In this document: in pieces, positions 36,246-48,655 of the stretch
How positions within the stretch are numbered: position 1 is the first letter of the stretch
Layout of the letters: the number at the start of each line of letters is the position of its first letter
NCBI GenBank assembly: GCA_013400115.1
Contig: VXBP01004525.1
Coordinates: forward strand, 85,697 to 149,696
Length of the DNA: 64,000 bases
From: Rhinopomastus cyanomelas
Taxonomy: Eukaryota; Chordata; Aves; Bucerotiformes; Rhinopomastidae
Reading direction: 5' to 3'
Made by a program: the position numbers and the translations under genes
Notes under the pieces: model-generated
What the model was told of the DNA's origin: nothing
The model's input: only the letters and a program-made list of their open reading frames with translations
The model's database searches: none

Positions 36246-38884
36246 TGGGGAAATATCACCTTTGAAATATGTCATTGGCATGTTTGGTGGTTTTTAAGAG
36301 GTTTACTTTTACAGTCACACACCTTTTCTTCTTTCCGCAGTTTTTCTGTCATGGCTTCTAAACGCTGGTCCATTTAAAGGGAACCAAGGTAGGTGTAAAT
36401 GTTATGTTCATAAAAGACCTTCAGTGAGAAGGAGGGTAATCATGCACTTAGTAGTTTTCTGAACCAACAATCAGTTCCAGGCTAAAAAGCAGCCCGCGTG
36501 CCCTGGGGGCTGTGTGTTTACTTAGCCTACATCACTATTTCAGTCAAAGCTCCATTTTAGGAAGCACTAACCCCTGGTGTATGGAGAAAAGAGCTCTTAT
36601 TTGCTACTTCCCTCCGTTGTTAATAATTATAATTCTAAGCAAGTTCCCAATTAGAGTGAGCTAAATGCTCAGCCCTTCCTTTCAGAGTTTCCTAAATGAG
36701 AATCTCTGAGCCTAAATAAACATAATATTCAGTTTCATTTAAATACAGAAGGCATTCAGTGCTTACTTGAAAATATTCCTAGAGCTACTGTTCAAATAAT
36801 TCATACCTGATCTTTATCTGGCTGTTACATTCATCTAGAACAGCTTGACGTTTAAAAATAGAAAAAGATCTCTATTTCATATGTTCTTGTTCTAATTTTT
36901 TTTAATAAACTGTCACAGGCAGAATGTGGAGAGCTTTTAAACTTCTTATGTAACTCACAGAAAGATCCCTTCCCTCCTTAGTCATCACTAACACTATCAA
37001 ACAAGCAGCTGTGGTCCACACACCCGTTTTAACTTTTGTCGTCAAAACAGGACAAAATTTATCTGTTATCAAATAAAATCCCTTCTCTGTATAAATAAAT
37101 TATAACTTACAAAATGTTCCTACCTCTATCCATACCAAACACATCAAGTCATTTTGATGACAGAAGGCTACAAAAATTATCTGAACTGTCTGGAAGCTGC
37201 AACAACTTATTGCATAAAAATATTTCCATTTTTACCAATGTAAAACTGTAGCCAAGAAGGAAAAACTAAGTCTTTCCAGAAGACTGGTCATATACAGTTC
37301 AGAGTGAGTCATCACTGGAGAAATCATGTTTGTTCTTTAGAAGGAATCAAAGGCTTCTATTTTAATGACACTCGACAGTGTCCAATCATGAGATAGTGAT
37401 CCCTTCTTTCAAACAAGGGAGCACTGCATGAAATTTTAAAAATATCAATTTTTATTAAAAAATTATATATTTTATATAAATATATAAATATATATTTATA
37501 TAAATATATATTTTATATAATTATATTTTCTATAAATATAATTATAAAAATATCTATTCTAACACAAATGAATTTACAGTTAACAAATATCTTCATATGT
37601 GTTTCACACCATCCATAATGAAAGGCATAAAGCCTGAAAAGTCACATCTGATTTTTAAAGTGCATTTTCACTTGATTCTAGAAACTGCACTCCAGCTACA
37701 AGACGCTACTAATGCGGGATGCATGGAGAGAGCTTGCTGGTAGAGTTGGAAACTACAAGAGGTCTTTACCTGTTTTCCATGATTCTGAGCTGGGATCTGG
37801 TGCATGTGTTTGAGGAATATCTGCATAACTGAAAAGAATGCCTCAATCTATTTTTTCTTTCTCTTCAATTCTGTGATTATAAAACAAAAGTTCAGGTCTT
37901 CAAAGTAGAGCATAAGTATTTTCAAATAGATTGTTTTCAAAATTGTTGCTTCTTAATTCAGTCAAAGAAAGCTAAAATTAAACCCTTTTCTTTAAGGGAG
38001 AAAGCAACTTCTCCCTCAACTGCAAAAACTTCACTTGAGCTGAGTCAACACAGATTGAGCAGAAGCATCTGGTCCTATGAAAACTGCCACGAGAGTCTGC
38101 AGAATTTTAAATCCTATTTCAGGATCGTTGTGGTGACACTGTAATCATCACACTGAACTACTAAATAAGCTTAAACTCCATTTTAAACACAGATCTTGTG
38201 GGCCAGCATAACTCAGGAACAGTAGGCTAGGCCCGGCCAGTAGCCTGACTGGTTGAGTAATGTCTCTGTATCAGCACCTTCAGAGGAAGACAAAACCTGA
38301 AACAGGCAACTGTTGAATTGCCCCTTTTTTGAGAAGAAAGTCTTCCTAATCCCCCAGTAATGATTAAATTTTGGGTTATACCTCAAAGTATTGAGATACT
38401 GAATTTTGTAGACTGTCAAAGTTGGATCCTCAACAAGTCGGTACCAAAGACAATGTACCTGCCATGGCTAAAGCACCACCCTACTCCTGGTGTTTCTTTT
38501 AATAGCTGCTGTGTTTCTGAGTGCTTTGTAGTCCACATCAACCTTCAGTCACCCTTTTATCCTTAATCCTTTTTTTCACTCATATTCACTGTCATTGTAG
38601 ATCTACAGGTGTTCCTTTCAGTACAAATATTTAACCTGCTTTTCATCTAGCTATACTTTAGTTTACTTCCTCCATCTGTTCTGAGTAATCAGAGACTTTA
38701 ATTTACCTTTTCCAACCCTTTACATTCTTTACTATCCTTCTGCTTTCTAAACCCAGTGGTCATGGTGTTTCAAATCTTTTTCTCCTTTCAAGACCTCCCT
38801 CCTATTATTCCAGCCTGTTTTAAAAAATATTCTTATCATCAATATTCAGTCCATATTTGTAACAGTGGAGAAAAATAAATTAGC
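36246..38884. other. Unique AT-rich region, no gene seen
   Basis: No domain-bearing frame. An AT-rich palindromic tract lies at 37435-37555 and is listed separately. Confidence 0.55.
37435..37555. repeat. AT-rich, self-complementary low-complexity tract
   Basis: Almost pure A/T made of interleaved tatataaatatat and atatttatataa units, which are palindromic and could form cruciform or hairpin structures. Probably a decayed (AT/TATA)n microsatellite. Confidence 0.9.
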
Positions 38885-38935
38885 ATCATAGAATCATAGA
38901 ATCGTCAGGAATTGGAATGGATCCTGAATCCGAGT
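38885..38935 (-). mobile_element. CR1 3' tip only, about 50 bp
   Basis: catcatagaatcatagaatc, then gtcaggaattggaatggatcc. Only the octamer tail and the first 25-30 bases of the 3' UTR are present; an extreme 5' truncation. Confidence 0.85.
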
Positions 38936-40179
38936 ACCTCAGATTTTTCCCAGAAAAAAAAAGAAGTCTTTACTGATTGATGTCGCATGCTGCAAGGTCC
39001 AACAGAACTTCTATTTCAGGCTCCACATGTTAATGTTGGTACTGAAAGGGAAGTGTTACTGTAGACGAAGTACAAGACATTTGTTATCCTTTTTGCATGA
39101 CCAGGTGAGTGAAAAGCAAGTTCTATCCTTATTGCACCCACCCTACACAAGCCATAGTTCTTATATTTTACTCATAAATGTTAAAATAGAAATATCAGCA
39201 AAGTGACTTACAGTTGGAACAAATGCATTCCAATGCCCTTGACTTTGTGATCCATGACACCCATCACCAGTAATCCAGGTATAATATGTGCTCTCTCTGA
39301 CTGGACTTGTATAAGTAACATCTTGAAGCAGATGGTATTACTTTTTTGATGTGAACCCACAACATGATCTTCATCCTCTTGATGTAGACTCTAGGAATTT
39401 TCTAGGGAAGGCAGCATAAAGCTGATAGCAGAAGGAACAGTGCTTGACTTTCTGTCATTAATAAACATGTTGCCATTTTCTTTGCATATTGAAAACAAGA
39501 CCTTTCTGTGTCATACATCACCCTTTCCAAAGTCCGTCCTTCCCTCCCTCACTCTCTCCCTCCCTCCNCTCTCTTTCTTCCTTCCTCTCTTCCTCCCCTC
39601 CTTCCCTCCCTTCTTCCTTTGTACAATTCCACTTCAATCTGTTTCAGGTCATGATCAAAAAACTATCTGTGCTGCAGTTACACCAATTATTCTAAGACTC
39701 TTGATTTGCCTTGCACACCTCATTTTTCCTTTTACTTTCATATTTTTCTTATGATGCTCTCCTGAGTAATCATGGAATTAACTTAAGGAGTGTTACTCCT
39801 GCATAAACCGTAGCCCTGTCTCTTTTGATCAGACTTCATCCAAACTAAAAATAAGATGACTGAAACACTTCCAGATGATCGCAGAAAACATAAAATTTTG
39901 CTGTATAAAACAACAGAAAAAACTATAATGGATCTGGCCTGCCCATGTGTAGATGACTCAATGAATAGGAAGGAGATCCATCATCTGGACTCCTGCTGCT
40001 CTAGTGTGTGGTGGGTGAATCCATGAGCAAACAGGAAAACACTGATACTGGAAAAGAGACATGAGAAATTCTCTTGATTTCTTTCCTTTCGTTATGGTTG
40101 CAGATGTCATACCTCAGAAAAAGAGGAACTGTAATGCCAGACTGTGTAGAAGAGCTTTTCCACTAAACGTCTTCTATAT
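38936..40179. other. Unique sequence with a polypyrimidine tract
   Basis: No gene recognised. Contains the tract at 39518-39622 and the single N at 39568. Confidence 0.55.
39518..39622. repeat. Polypyrimidine tract with an N
   Basis: A (CCCT/CTTC)n-like run such as ccctccctcactctctccc, broken by one N at 39568. Low complexity; length variation and assembly error are likely here. Open frames across it are not genes. Confidence 0.92.
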
Positions 40180-40260
40180 CATAGAATCATAGAATCATTA
40201 GGGATTGGAAGGGACCCCAAAAGATCATCCAGTCCAATCCCCCTGACACAGCAGGATCAC
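40180..40260 (-). mobile_element. Young-type CR1 3' tip next to another CR1
   Basis: atcatagaatcatagaatca, then ttagggattggaagggaccc and ctgacacagcaggatcac. About 80 bp. It lies directly downstream (in element orientation) of the 3' end of the different CR1 at 40273-40693. Confidence 0.93.
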
Positions 40261-40272
40261 GTCACTGGAGAA

Positions 40273-40693
40273 GTTACGGAATCAGAATCAGTCAGGGTTG
40301 GAAGGGACCACAGGAACATCCAGTTCCAACCCCCCCACCAGGCTGGGACACCCCACCCTAGATCAGCCTGGCCAGAGCCTCATCCAGCCCAGCCTTAAAC
40401 ACCTTCAAGGACGGTGCTTCCACCACCTCCCTGGGCAACCCATTCCAGGCTCTCACCACTCTCACAGTGAAGAACTTCCTCCTCACATCCACTCTAAATC
40501 TCCCCATCTCCAGCTTTGCTCCATTCCCCCTAGTCCTGTCGCTGTCCACCATCCTAAATAGCCCCTCCCCAGCCTTTTTGTAGGCCCCCTCAGATACTGG
40601 AAGGGCACAATAAGGTCACCTGGGAGCCTCCTCTTCTCCAGACTGAACAGCCCCAATTCCCTCAGTCTGGGCTCATAGGAGAGGTGCAGGAGT
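40273..40693 (-). mobile_element. CR1 of a second subfamily, 5'-truncated
   Basis: Reverse strand. It starts 'cagtcagggttggaagggaccacagg' and encodes DRTRGNGAKLEMGRFRVDVR and VRAWNGLPREVVEAPSL, which differ consistently from the young type. It shares these features with 57012-57570. Ends near the LFSLEK-type block. Confidence 0.93.
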
Positions 40694-40704
40694 TGAAATG
40701 TTTA

Positions 40705-40855
40705 ACCAGCCTCCCCAGAGAGGTGGTTGGAGTCTTTGGGAACATTCAACACTTCACCCTGAGAATCTCTGGGCACACACTGAGCAGGAATTGAACCCAA
40801 TAAACTCCAAAGGTTCCTTCCAGCCTAAACTACCCCATGATCCTGTAAGACATGT
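40705..40855 (+). mobile_element. Old CR1 3' end, opposite strand
   Basis: ccagagaggtggttggagtc, then 'aggttccttccagcctaaactaccccatgatcctgt' matches the forward CR1 3' UTR and decayed tail. It lies head to head with the reverse copy at 40273-40693. Confidence 0.75.
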
Positions 40856-42369
40856 CTGAAATGCTTCATTTTGGATGTGTTGAAAAACAAGACAGGTGTT
40901 TGACCACCCAATAGTGCTTATAGAGGAGAGGGTCTCAGATCAAAGGCACATGATCTACAGGCCATCCAATGCTCCTGTGTGAATATAATACTCAACTGCA
41001 AGGTTTTCCTCAGAACTACCCCTTGCTCAAGGGAAAATGGGAAACACATTAATTTACTACCAGCCATAGCAACACATGGTCTGAAAAAGATCCCATCTTC
41101 AGATTTGGACAATCACAATGGTTTTAAATTTCAGAATAACCACTTCTTATTAGCTGTATGTATTTCCCTTTGGAAGTATCTATTTGACCTTATTTCATAT
41201 TATCAACACTGATTTTAAGAACACTTTTTTAAAACCAGGACTGAGTATGGAGACAGAAAATGTGAGAAGCTCCTAAGAGCTGAAAGGAAAGTTTACATCA
41301 AAGGTGGAAAAGTCTGTTATTCATTCATAAACAAGAAAGCAGAAGAAACTAGCCTATGTTTTAAAAATACTAATATAGAATATAAAGACTAAAACTTCAA
41401 GGAATTAAGTAGTTAAAGAAATTGACTAGATTTTAATGTGACCAGGACTGTCTGAACAGTGATTGGTGGCAGCTAGACCATATTTACGTGACATGAGCCT
41501 GCAAACGTAAACGCGCAATGGGAGTTGTCACTATTGTTCATGCACACAAGTAGGTCACTTAGTCAGGGGCTACATAGATGGTAAACACCATCATTATGGA
41601 GCTTTTAAAAGGTGCAGTGAGGAACCTGTGAGCCAAGCAAATGCCACCCCTCTACATCTGCCTGTGACAAGGACTGATTTTCTTTTTTGTGTTTCTTGTC
41701 GGAGCGAAAATTAGCGGGAAGAAATTGCACCGCTGTGCAGATGCTTCCTCCCCGCCAAAATGAAGGCACTTAGGGGAGAAGAAAACAGAAGTTGTCTACT
41801 AAGGCACTTTTTTCCTTCTATGAGACAAGTAGAAGTAGGGAAAAGGTTTAAATAAGAGAGAATCCACAAAAATTTACAGGTATAGCCTCCTGATACTCCA
41901 TTCAATTAAAGGCGTTAAAAAGTGTGCAAGCATGCACACACCTCTGGTACCACAAGTTTAGTGCTGTGTTTTTAATTGGATGTGACAGCACACATAGATT
42001 AGATTAGATCAAATAGTCAAAACTAACTTTAATGATGAAGATAAAAATTTCCTGGATATGAGTGTTTTCTCTGAAGTGATGAATAAGTTCATTTACTCAG
42101 CTGATAAACATGAAAGGAACCTAGATTGGATTGTTTTCCCTAGAAATGGCTGCAGAAAAATGGTTCTCTAATAAGTCCTTTATCAACTTTCTGCTATATT
42201 AAATCTCAAAGACCCCTTATTAGACAAGGATATGTTCCGAGGTGTGAGGTCAGAAGGAATGTGATAAACCGTCAAAGAGCTTATAAGAAAACATTACTTT
42301 TTAAACTGTGTAGTATGTAAAATATATAAAACAAGATGAAAGGCAAAGAATGTTCTCAAGTTGAAGAAT
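40856..42369. other. Unique sequence, no gene seen
   Basis: Short frames only; no repeat family recognised. Confidence 0.55.
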
Positions 42370-42578
42370 ATTAGAAGGAACATCTTCCCAGTGAGGGTGA
42401 CAGAGCACTGGAAGGGGCTGCCCAGGGTGGTTGTGGAATCTCTTTCACTGGAGACTAAGACCTGCCTGGATGTGTTCCTGTGTGACTTGGTCTAGGTGAT
42501 CCTGCTGTGTCAGGGGGATGGGACTAGATGATCTTTCGAGGTCCCTTCCAATCCCTAATGATTGTATGATTCTGTGAT
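42370..42578 (+). mobile_element. Young-type CR1 3' end
   Basis: ggaacatcttcccagtgagg, then gtgacagagcactggaaggg, the tgttcctgtgtgacttggtc block and an end in attgtatgattctgtgatg. About 210 bp, 5'-truncated in the last ORF2 codons. Confidence 0.95.
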
Positions 42579-43888
42579 GAAGTATGTCTATTTCAAGCAA
42601 AACAATGTATGTTGCTGTCTAGGCTGGCTTTCTGGTTCCGTGGGGGAAGACATATCAGCCAATAATACAGGAGTTCACCAGTTCTTGGGGAAAAAAAAAC
42701 AAACCATAAGGAACCATCAAATCACTTAGAATGCTCCTTAAAACTCCCCTTTAGCTTTTTAATTTAAAGCTAAAATTTGAGGCAAAAACTTGGATTTGAA
42801 TAAAGCAAGTTAGGTTAGTTCCACATCTGTGTGGAATATCTTCTAGGAATTATGTGTTCCCAGAGCAGAGTGTAGCACAAGCGTCGGGGTTGGTGATGTT
42901 CAAAAGGAAGAGGAAAATGGCAGAAAGGGAGGCAGGCTGTAGGCAGACTGAGTGTGCCAGAGGGAAATGCACATGGTACTAGAATCAACCCCTTCAGTTA
43001 AATAACTTGAGAACTATGGCACAACATCAGTCTTTATGGAAGGGTACTGTGCTAGAAAGATGAAAATCACCCAAGGACAGGTTATTCAGAGAATCACACC
43101 AGTTATAAAGACAGCATGTGGATGTTTTGCCCAGTATGGACAAAGGTAAAGCAATGCCTTGTTCATGCTCTAAGTGGTGGCTGCTGACCGAGGAGAATTC
43201 CAATTTCGAAGAGCTCCTAAACTGCAGAACGTAGCTTTAACTTACACATGTTCTCCGGGTAAATACTTCATTTAGATTTGAAGACAGGGTTCCCAATAAT
43301 TAGCTCCATCTGTCAGTCACTTTCACCACGAGAAAACTGATGCCTGATTTATGATTTGACTTGGTCCAATTTCAGCTACCAGACACGTTATGCCTTCCCT
43401 AAGTAAAGTAAAGAACATTTTCTTCTAGTTGCTGTAAGCTGTAATCAGGCACATTACAAGAGCCTGAGACAATCAAATCCTATTGGGAAAGGAATTTTCT
43501 CCAACCTCAAAATGCATTCTTTTGGCCTTCATCTTTCTCTTTTGGTCAAACCCTTCAAGAAAACAGTGGCATCAGAATGGCACACACTGCACTGTGGATT
43601 AGCAATCAGAGCAGTGCTGGTTTGCCCACAATACGTATGCGTGCTCAGACCAAATGCATTCTGTCTGCTAAACTATCACCCTGATGCTGACAAGGAAGTG
43701 TTCACTGACCCTAATTCCCAGGTCCTGCTCAAAGTCTCTGCTTTCCTTCACAGTGCTCCTTTCTGTAAACTCTGTCTCCATCCTTTCTCCCAGTGCATAT
43801 TTGCTCTCTCAGACAGAGCTTCCCAAACGATCCTACTCAGGCCCTGTGAGCCCTCCTACTAGAATGTCCACTTCTCCAGACACAGAAT
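42579..43888. other. Unique sequence, no gene seen
   Basis: A 116-codon forward frame (43512-43862) overlaps others and has no recognised domain. Confidence 0.5.
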
Positions 43889-44313
43889 TATAAAATCATT
43901 AGGGATTGGAAGGGACCTCGAAAGATCATCTAGTCCAATGCCCCTGACACAGCAGGATCACCTAGACCAAGTCACACAGGGACACATCCAGGAGGGCCTT
44001 GAACATCTCCAGAGAAGGAGACTCCATACCCACCCTGGGCAGCCTGTTCCAGTGCTCTGTCACCCTCACTGGGAAGATGTTCCTTCTCAGACTGATGTGG
44101 AACCTCCTATGTTCCAGCTTACACCCATTGCCCTTTGTCCTATCACTAGATGACATTGAGAAGAGTCTGGCTCCATCCTCCTGACACCCACCCTTCAAAT
44201 ATTTATAGACATTAATGAGGTCACCCCTCAGTCTCCTCTTCTCCAAGCTAAAGAGACCTGGCTCCCTCAGCCTCTCCTCAGAAGGGAGGTGCTCCACCTC
44301 CTTCACCATCATC
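43889..44313 (-). mobile_element. Young-type CR1, longer 3' piece
   Basis: Starts with a decayed tail (aattataaaatcattaggg) and extends to the 'EVEHLPSEERLREPGLFSLE' region. The reverse strand still reads RRLRGDLINVYKYLKGGCQ and HWNRLPR with no stop for over 100 codons, so it is fairly young. At about 44312 it switches abruptly to a second 3' segment. Confidence 0.94.
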
Positions 44314-44388
44314 CAGTCCAATCCCCCTGCCACAGCAGGATCACCTAGACCAAGTCACACAGGAACACATCGAGGCAGGTCTTAAACA
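44312..44388 (-). mobile_element. Second CR1 3' segment fused to the preceding copy
   Basis: atccagtccaatccccctgc, then cacagcaggatcacctagac and caggtcttaaacat repeat the 3' UTR already seen at 43930-44005, in the same orientation. The terminal 40 bases and octamer tail of this second segment are missing at the joint. Confidence 0.9.
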
Positions 44389-44684
44389 TGATGCCATTTT
44401 GTTTGTTTCAAATCATCACTGACATTAAATTTAACTTGAAAGTTTATGAAATAAAAGCAAGAAATTTCTGAGGTCCTAAAATCCCCAAACCTAGAATGAC
44501 AGTCAAAACTAAATCCACATCCTTAGGAAACTAGATTTTACCGACAGTTTCCTTTCAGTCTTTCAATTTAACTTTTAATACCTGTAAAATGAAATAATGG
44601 TTGTTTGATGGGATTTATTTTCCATAAAACCATGACTCCAAATTGGGTGAGTGTGTCAATCTGCTTCACCACAAAAAGGCTTTT

Positions 44685-45505
44685 CAGAGGGGTCTGGCCA
44701 GGCTGGACTGATGGGCTGAAGCCAACTGGATGTGGTTAAACAAGCTAACTGCTGAGTCCTACACTTGCGTCACAGAGACATCACTCAAAATTACAGGTTT
44801 GAGGGAATGGCTGGAAAGTTATTTGGTGTAAAAGGACCTGGGGATGTTGGCTGATAGCCAGCTGAATATGAGCCAGTGTGTGCCAAGATGCCCAAGAATG
44901 CCAACAGCATCCTGGCTTGTCCCAGAAAGTGTTGCCAGGAGGAGTAGGGAAGAAATTGTCCCCTCGTAGGTGAGGCTACACTGGAATACTGCATTCAGTT
45001 TTGGGGCACACTCAGTACAAGAAGGACATTGAGGCGCTGAAATATGTTCAAAGACGGGCAATGAAGGTGGTGAAGGGTCTGCAGCACAAGTCGTATGATG
45101 AGTAGCTGAGGGAACTGGGGTTATTTAGCCTGGGGAAAGTGAGGCTGAAGGGAAACCTTTTCACTGTCTACAACTATCTGGAAGGAGGTTCTTACAAGGT
45201 GGGGGTCAGTCTCTTCTCCCAAGTACCAAGTAACAGGATGAGAGGAAGTGGCTTCAAGTTGCACCAGCAAAGGTTAAGGGTGTGTATTCAGAAAAATTTC
45301 TTCACCAGAAGGGTTGTCAAGCACTGGAACAGGCTGCTCTGGGAAGTGGTTGAGTCACCATGCCTAGGGCTGTTTAAAGGACATGTAGATGTGGTGCTTA
45401 GGGACATGGTTTAATGGTGGACTCAGTGGTGTAAAGTGCATGGTTGGACTTGGTGTTAATGGTCTCTTCTAATAAAAAATATTTTATAACCATGTGATTT
45501 TATGA
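44685..45505 (+). mobile_element. Classic older CR1 with 3' end
   Basis: About 820 bp matching the well-known chicken-type CR1: 'gaccaactgg..', 'aaaggacctggggatgttggctgatagcc', 'gccaacagcatcctggcttgt', then GLFSLGKVRLKGNLF-like sequence and NRMRGSGFKLHQQRL. It ends with a decayed tail (ataaccatgtgattttatg). Diverged, with stops and indels. 5'-truncated in the thumb region. Confidence 0.92.
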
Positions 45506-46672
45506 CAATTTATTTTGTTCTACGGGCAGTGTGCTCCAGCTCAGACATTACTTCCTATCTTTTAAAAAAAACCTTCAATGTTCTATTTGTTGTGTGAAAC
45601 TGAGCATGTCATCCAAATTCAGGATCTCTTTCCTCACATGACACACAGCTCTGCATCTGGATAGGTGCAGGAGAGAAATCATAACGTGTGCTGCACGTGT
45701 GACAGCAGAACGTCTGACACAACAACTGAAAAGGAACATGCTGTGAGACAGCAGGAGTTTTATTCAAATAGTTGCAGCATCCATAATAGAAAAAGACAAG
45801 TATTAGCAAGTGACAGGAGAGTCTGAGAAACAAAGCTAGTTGATTTATTCTCCCTGGTAATGACAGAAGACACTGCAGAAACACAGAAAATTACTGTAAG
45901 TAAAGACAAATCTGGATTCTGACCATGAAACACACAGGAAAGACAGAGATTTTGTGGTGGAGGGAGAAATAAGAAATCAATGAAGAGATACCTTCATCAA
46001 GGTGTGAATGAATACAAACCTTGAGCTGTAAATACATAACATAGTGCTGGCATTTCAAAAGCCAGGTGACCAAGAAACAGAAGTCAGTTGCACAAACTTA
46101 AGGGATATAAAAGACACAGCTCCAAATGTCAAGTGATTATAAGATATTTCAGCTCCCCCTACAAAATGTGTCATGTGTGACAATCCCTAAAATCACAGCT
46201 TCCCAAGACAGTTATTGCACAGTATGCTGGACCCAAAGCTGTTCTCAGGTTCCTCTCTAAAACATGCTGGAATCAGTTTAGGAAGTAACTACAGCCAAGC
46301 CACTACTTAACAGTGGCACAATACAATTAGGTTCAGCTTCCTCCATGGAGTAATCATAGCATAAAATATCAGTCACACCAACCTTCAGAAGGGATATTTT
46401 AAAAGAAGAAAACAAAGGAACTGATAAAAAAAGACACTGATAATGAGCTCACGGTTTTAATCACAATGTGAAGAAAACTCAGTATTTGTAAGGTCCCGTA
46501 TAGGAAATAATAATGGAATGGTTGTAAGGCTGGTACATGAGTCAATGCAGCCTGAAATGGAACGCCACGCTTGGTTCTCTGAAAGGGAAGGGAAGCAAAA
46601 CAGTGAGGCAAACTGCCCCCACCTCAAGCCTCTAGAGTCAGACAAAAACCAGAAAATAAGGAGAATTAAGAT
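45506..46672. other. Unique sequence, no gene seen
   Basis: Only short frames. Confidence 0.55.
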
Positions 46673-46939
46673 AATAGAATCATTAGGGACTGGAAGGGAC
46701 CTTGAAAGATCATCTAGTCCAGTCCCCCCACCACAGCAGGATCACCTAGACCAAGTCACACAGGAACACATCCAGGTGGGTCTTAAACATCTCCAGAGAA
46801 GGAGACTCCACAACCCCCCTGAGCAGCCTGTTCCAGTGCTCTGTCACCCTCACTGGGAAGAAGTTCCTTCTGATATTTATATGGAACCTCCTGTGTTACA
46901 GGTTACACCCACTGCCCCTCATCCTATCACTAGATGACA
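46673..46939 (-). mobile_element. Young-type CR1 cut at an N
   Basis: aatagaatcattagggactg through the 3' UTR into atcctatcactagatgaca, stopping at the N at 46940. The point is inside ORF2, so the 5' remainder is either truncated by chance or missing in the assembly. Confidence 0.94.
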
Positions 46940-46940
46940 N
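46940..46940. other. Single-N join
   Basis: Follows directly on a CR1 cut in mid-element. The sequence after it includes A-rich and (GA)n runs (46970-47015), another difficult region for assembly. Confidence 0.75.
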
Positions 46941-48593
46941 GGTTATATCAAGGTACTTCAGTGAAGTAGACAAAAAAAAAAAGATGTAAAAAAAAAGGGA
47001 GGGAGAGAGAGAGTGTGAGAAGGTAAATCTGTTTCAAATTCATATCAATACAGGGGTGATTAATATGACTGTATAGTGACAAAAGGAGATGTTTATGAAA
47101 TGCTGAGAGGTAGCAGTTTACAGCTCAAGTAAAGCACTTTTTACAGAGAGCACTTTCATTGTGTGTGTAAAGTTTTAACAAGAGTTTAGAGGATTTTTAT
47201 GTGGAAGCCTTTCCTACCTTAAGGGCTGAGACCACAGGCAGAAATTTACTGTTTAGAGGAAGCAGCCCCTGGTGCCACAACGTGTGCTCATAAAGCAGTC
47301 CTTAGGAAAGAGGCAAGAAGGAGAGTGTGCTCAGCCCCCTTCGTGTAGCTCTGTGCTGCCTGCGGGTCCAAACAGTTCAGTAAGTTAGTGCTGTTCTGCC
47401 TCCATTCTTTAAAGATGATCTCCTGAGAGAGCGTCACTTTAGATGACATCTCATGGAGTGGCCTACTTGATCATTAGAGGACTCTTTTCTCTATCCTTTC
47501 TGCGATGGATTAAGTAGAGACAGCATTTTTCTTTACTGGTGATTTTCCTTTCTCTTCCAAAACTCTTTTTTCTTGAGAGGAAACAGTCTGACTTTGACAA
47601 TGAGGCAGGTAAACATTGACTGCTTCTCGTATGGAGTCATTCACTGTAGATGAACAAGAACTAGACTGTCATAATCAAGCACATTTCTTGATCAGCTCTG
47701 GATGAACATTTCCTGCATTGTCTCCTGCAAGCCAGGGGAAATGATCTGACACAAGAGTATGATGTTAGACACACAGGCCAGAGAGAATCAGCCTGAGCCT
47801 CTATATTCAGCGGAGTATTCGATCACCTCCAAAAAGCAGTCCAGTTCAGCCTGAACATGTCTAAAATCACCCTGTTGAAACACTTTCTAGAATTGTCCAT
47901 TTTGCTCTGTCAGCCATAAAATTAAATTAGAATTCCAGACCAGATTTAGAGGTTTAATTCTGTGGCACCTATAGCAATGTAAGAGGCAAACCTCCTACTC
48001 ATCTCTGTATGTCTACCCAGAATACTTTTTTCTTCTTTCCCTTCAGCGTGTTCAGACTTGTTATTCTGGATACAAGATAATTGTCATCAAATTGGTCCAA
48101 GCTCAACAAGGGTGTGGGAAATCGAACTCACTGAACACCCATCTGCTTACCCCTTGCAGATCTTTGTAGGCTGTCCTGACTCTGAATAAAATCCTTAGCT
48201 CCAAACCCTTAGAAATTTTGCAGAACGAATACAAATACCTCCTTGTGCTCACACCCAGCTGAGAGTTTTCCTTTGCCATCAGGTGATACACAAAGCTGTT
48301 TTATTTGGTTTAGTTTCGGGTCAGATTCTGGAAAATGGATTTTTTAAAGTATTGTTCAGCTTTCTGAAAGGCAAGTCATTTGCATTGCTTTAGTTGGCAT
48401 TTGAGCAGTATATGTCCTCAAATGAGTCAGCTTATGGAGCCTAGAGCCTCCTGAATCGAGGCCTGAGATCCACCGCTTTTTCAGAGATGCAAAATTAGGC
48501 ACCACAACCCTGATTCACATGCCCACCTCAGAATCTGAGCCACTGCTTTCTTTTTCCCCCAAGAAAGCTCAGTACCACAGTTCAGTTAACAAA
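46941..48593. other. Unique sequence, no gene seen
   Basis: Begins with A-rich and GA-rich low complexity (46970-47015), then ordinary unique sequence with short frames. Confidence 0.55.
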
Positions 48594-48655
48594 ATTAGAC
48601 TGGATATTAGGAAGCATTTCTTTTCTGAAAGGGTAGTCAAACACTAGAACAGGCT
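48594..48655 (+). mobile_element. Old CR1 piece, truncated at both ends
   Basis: attagactggatattaggaa, then 'gcatttcttttctgaaagggtagtcaaacactagaacaggct'. This is the forward CR1 ORF2 C-terminal block, ending suddenly where a reverse-strand CR1 begins. Confidence 0.85.

Noticed and set aside
39440..39754. 104-codon frame rich in Ser, Pro and Leu
   Set aside because: It is the translation of a polypyrimidine tract that also contains an N.
40298..40561. Forward 87-codon Pro/His-rich frame
   Set aside because: Antisense of the reverse-strand CR1 at 40273-40693.
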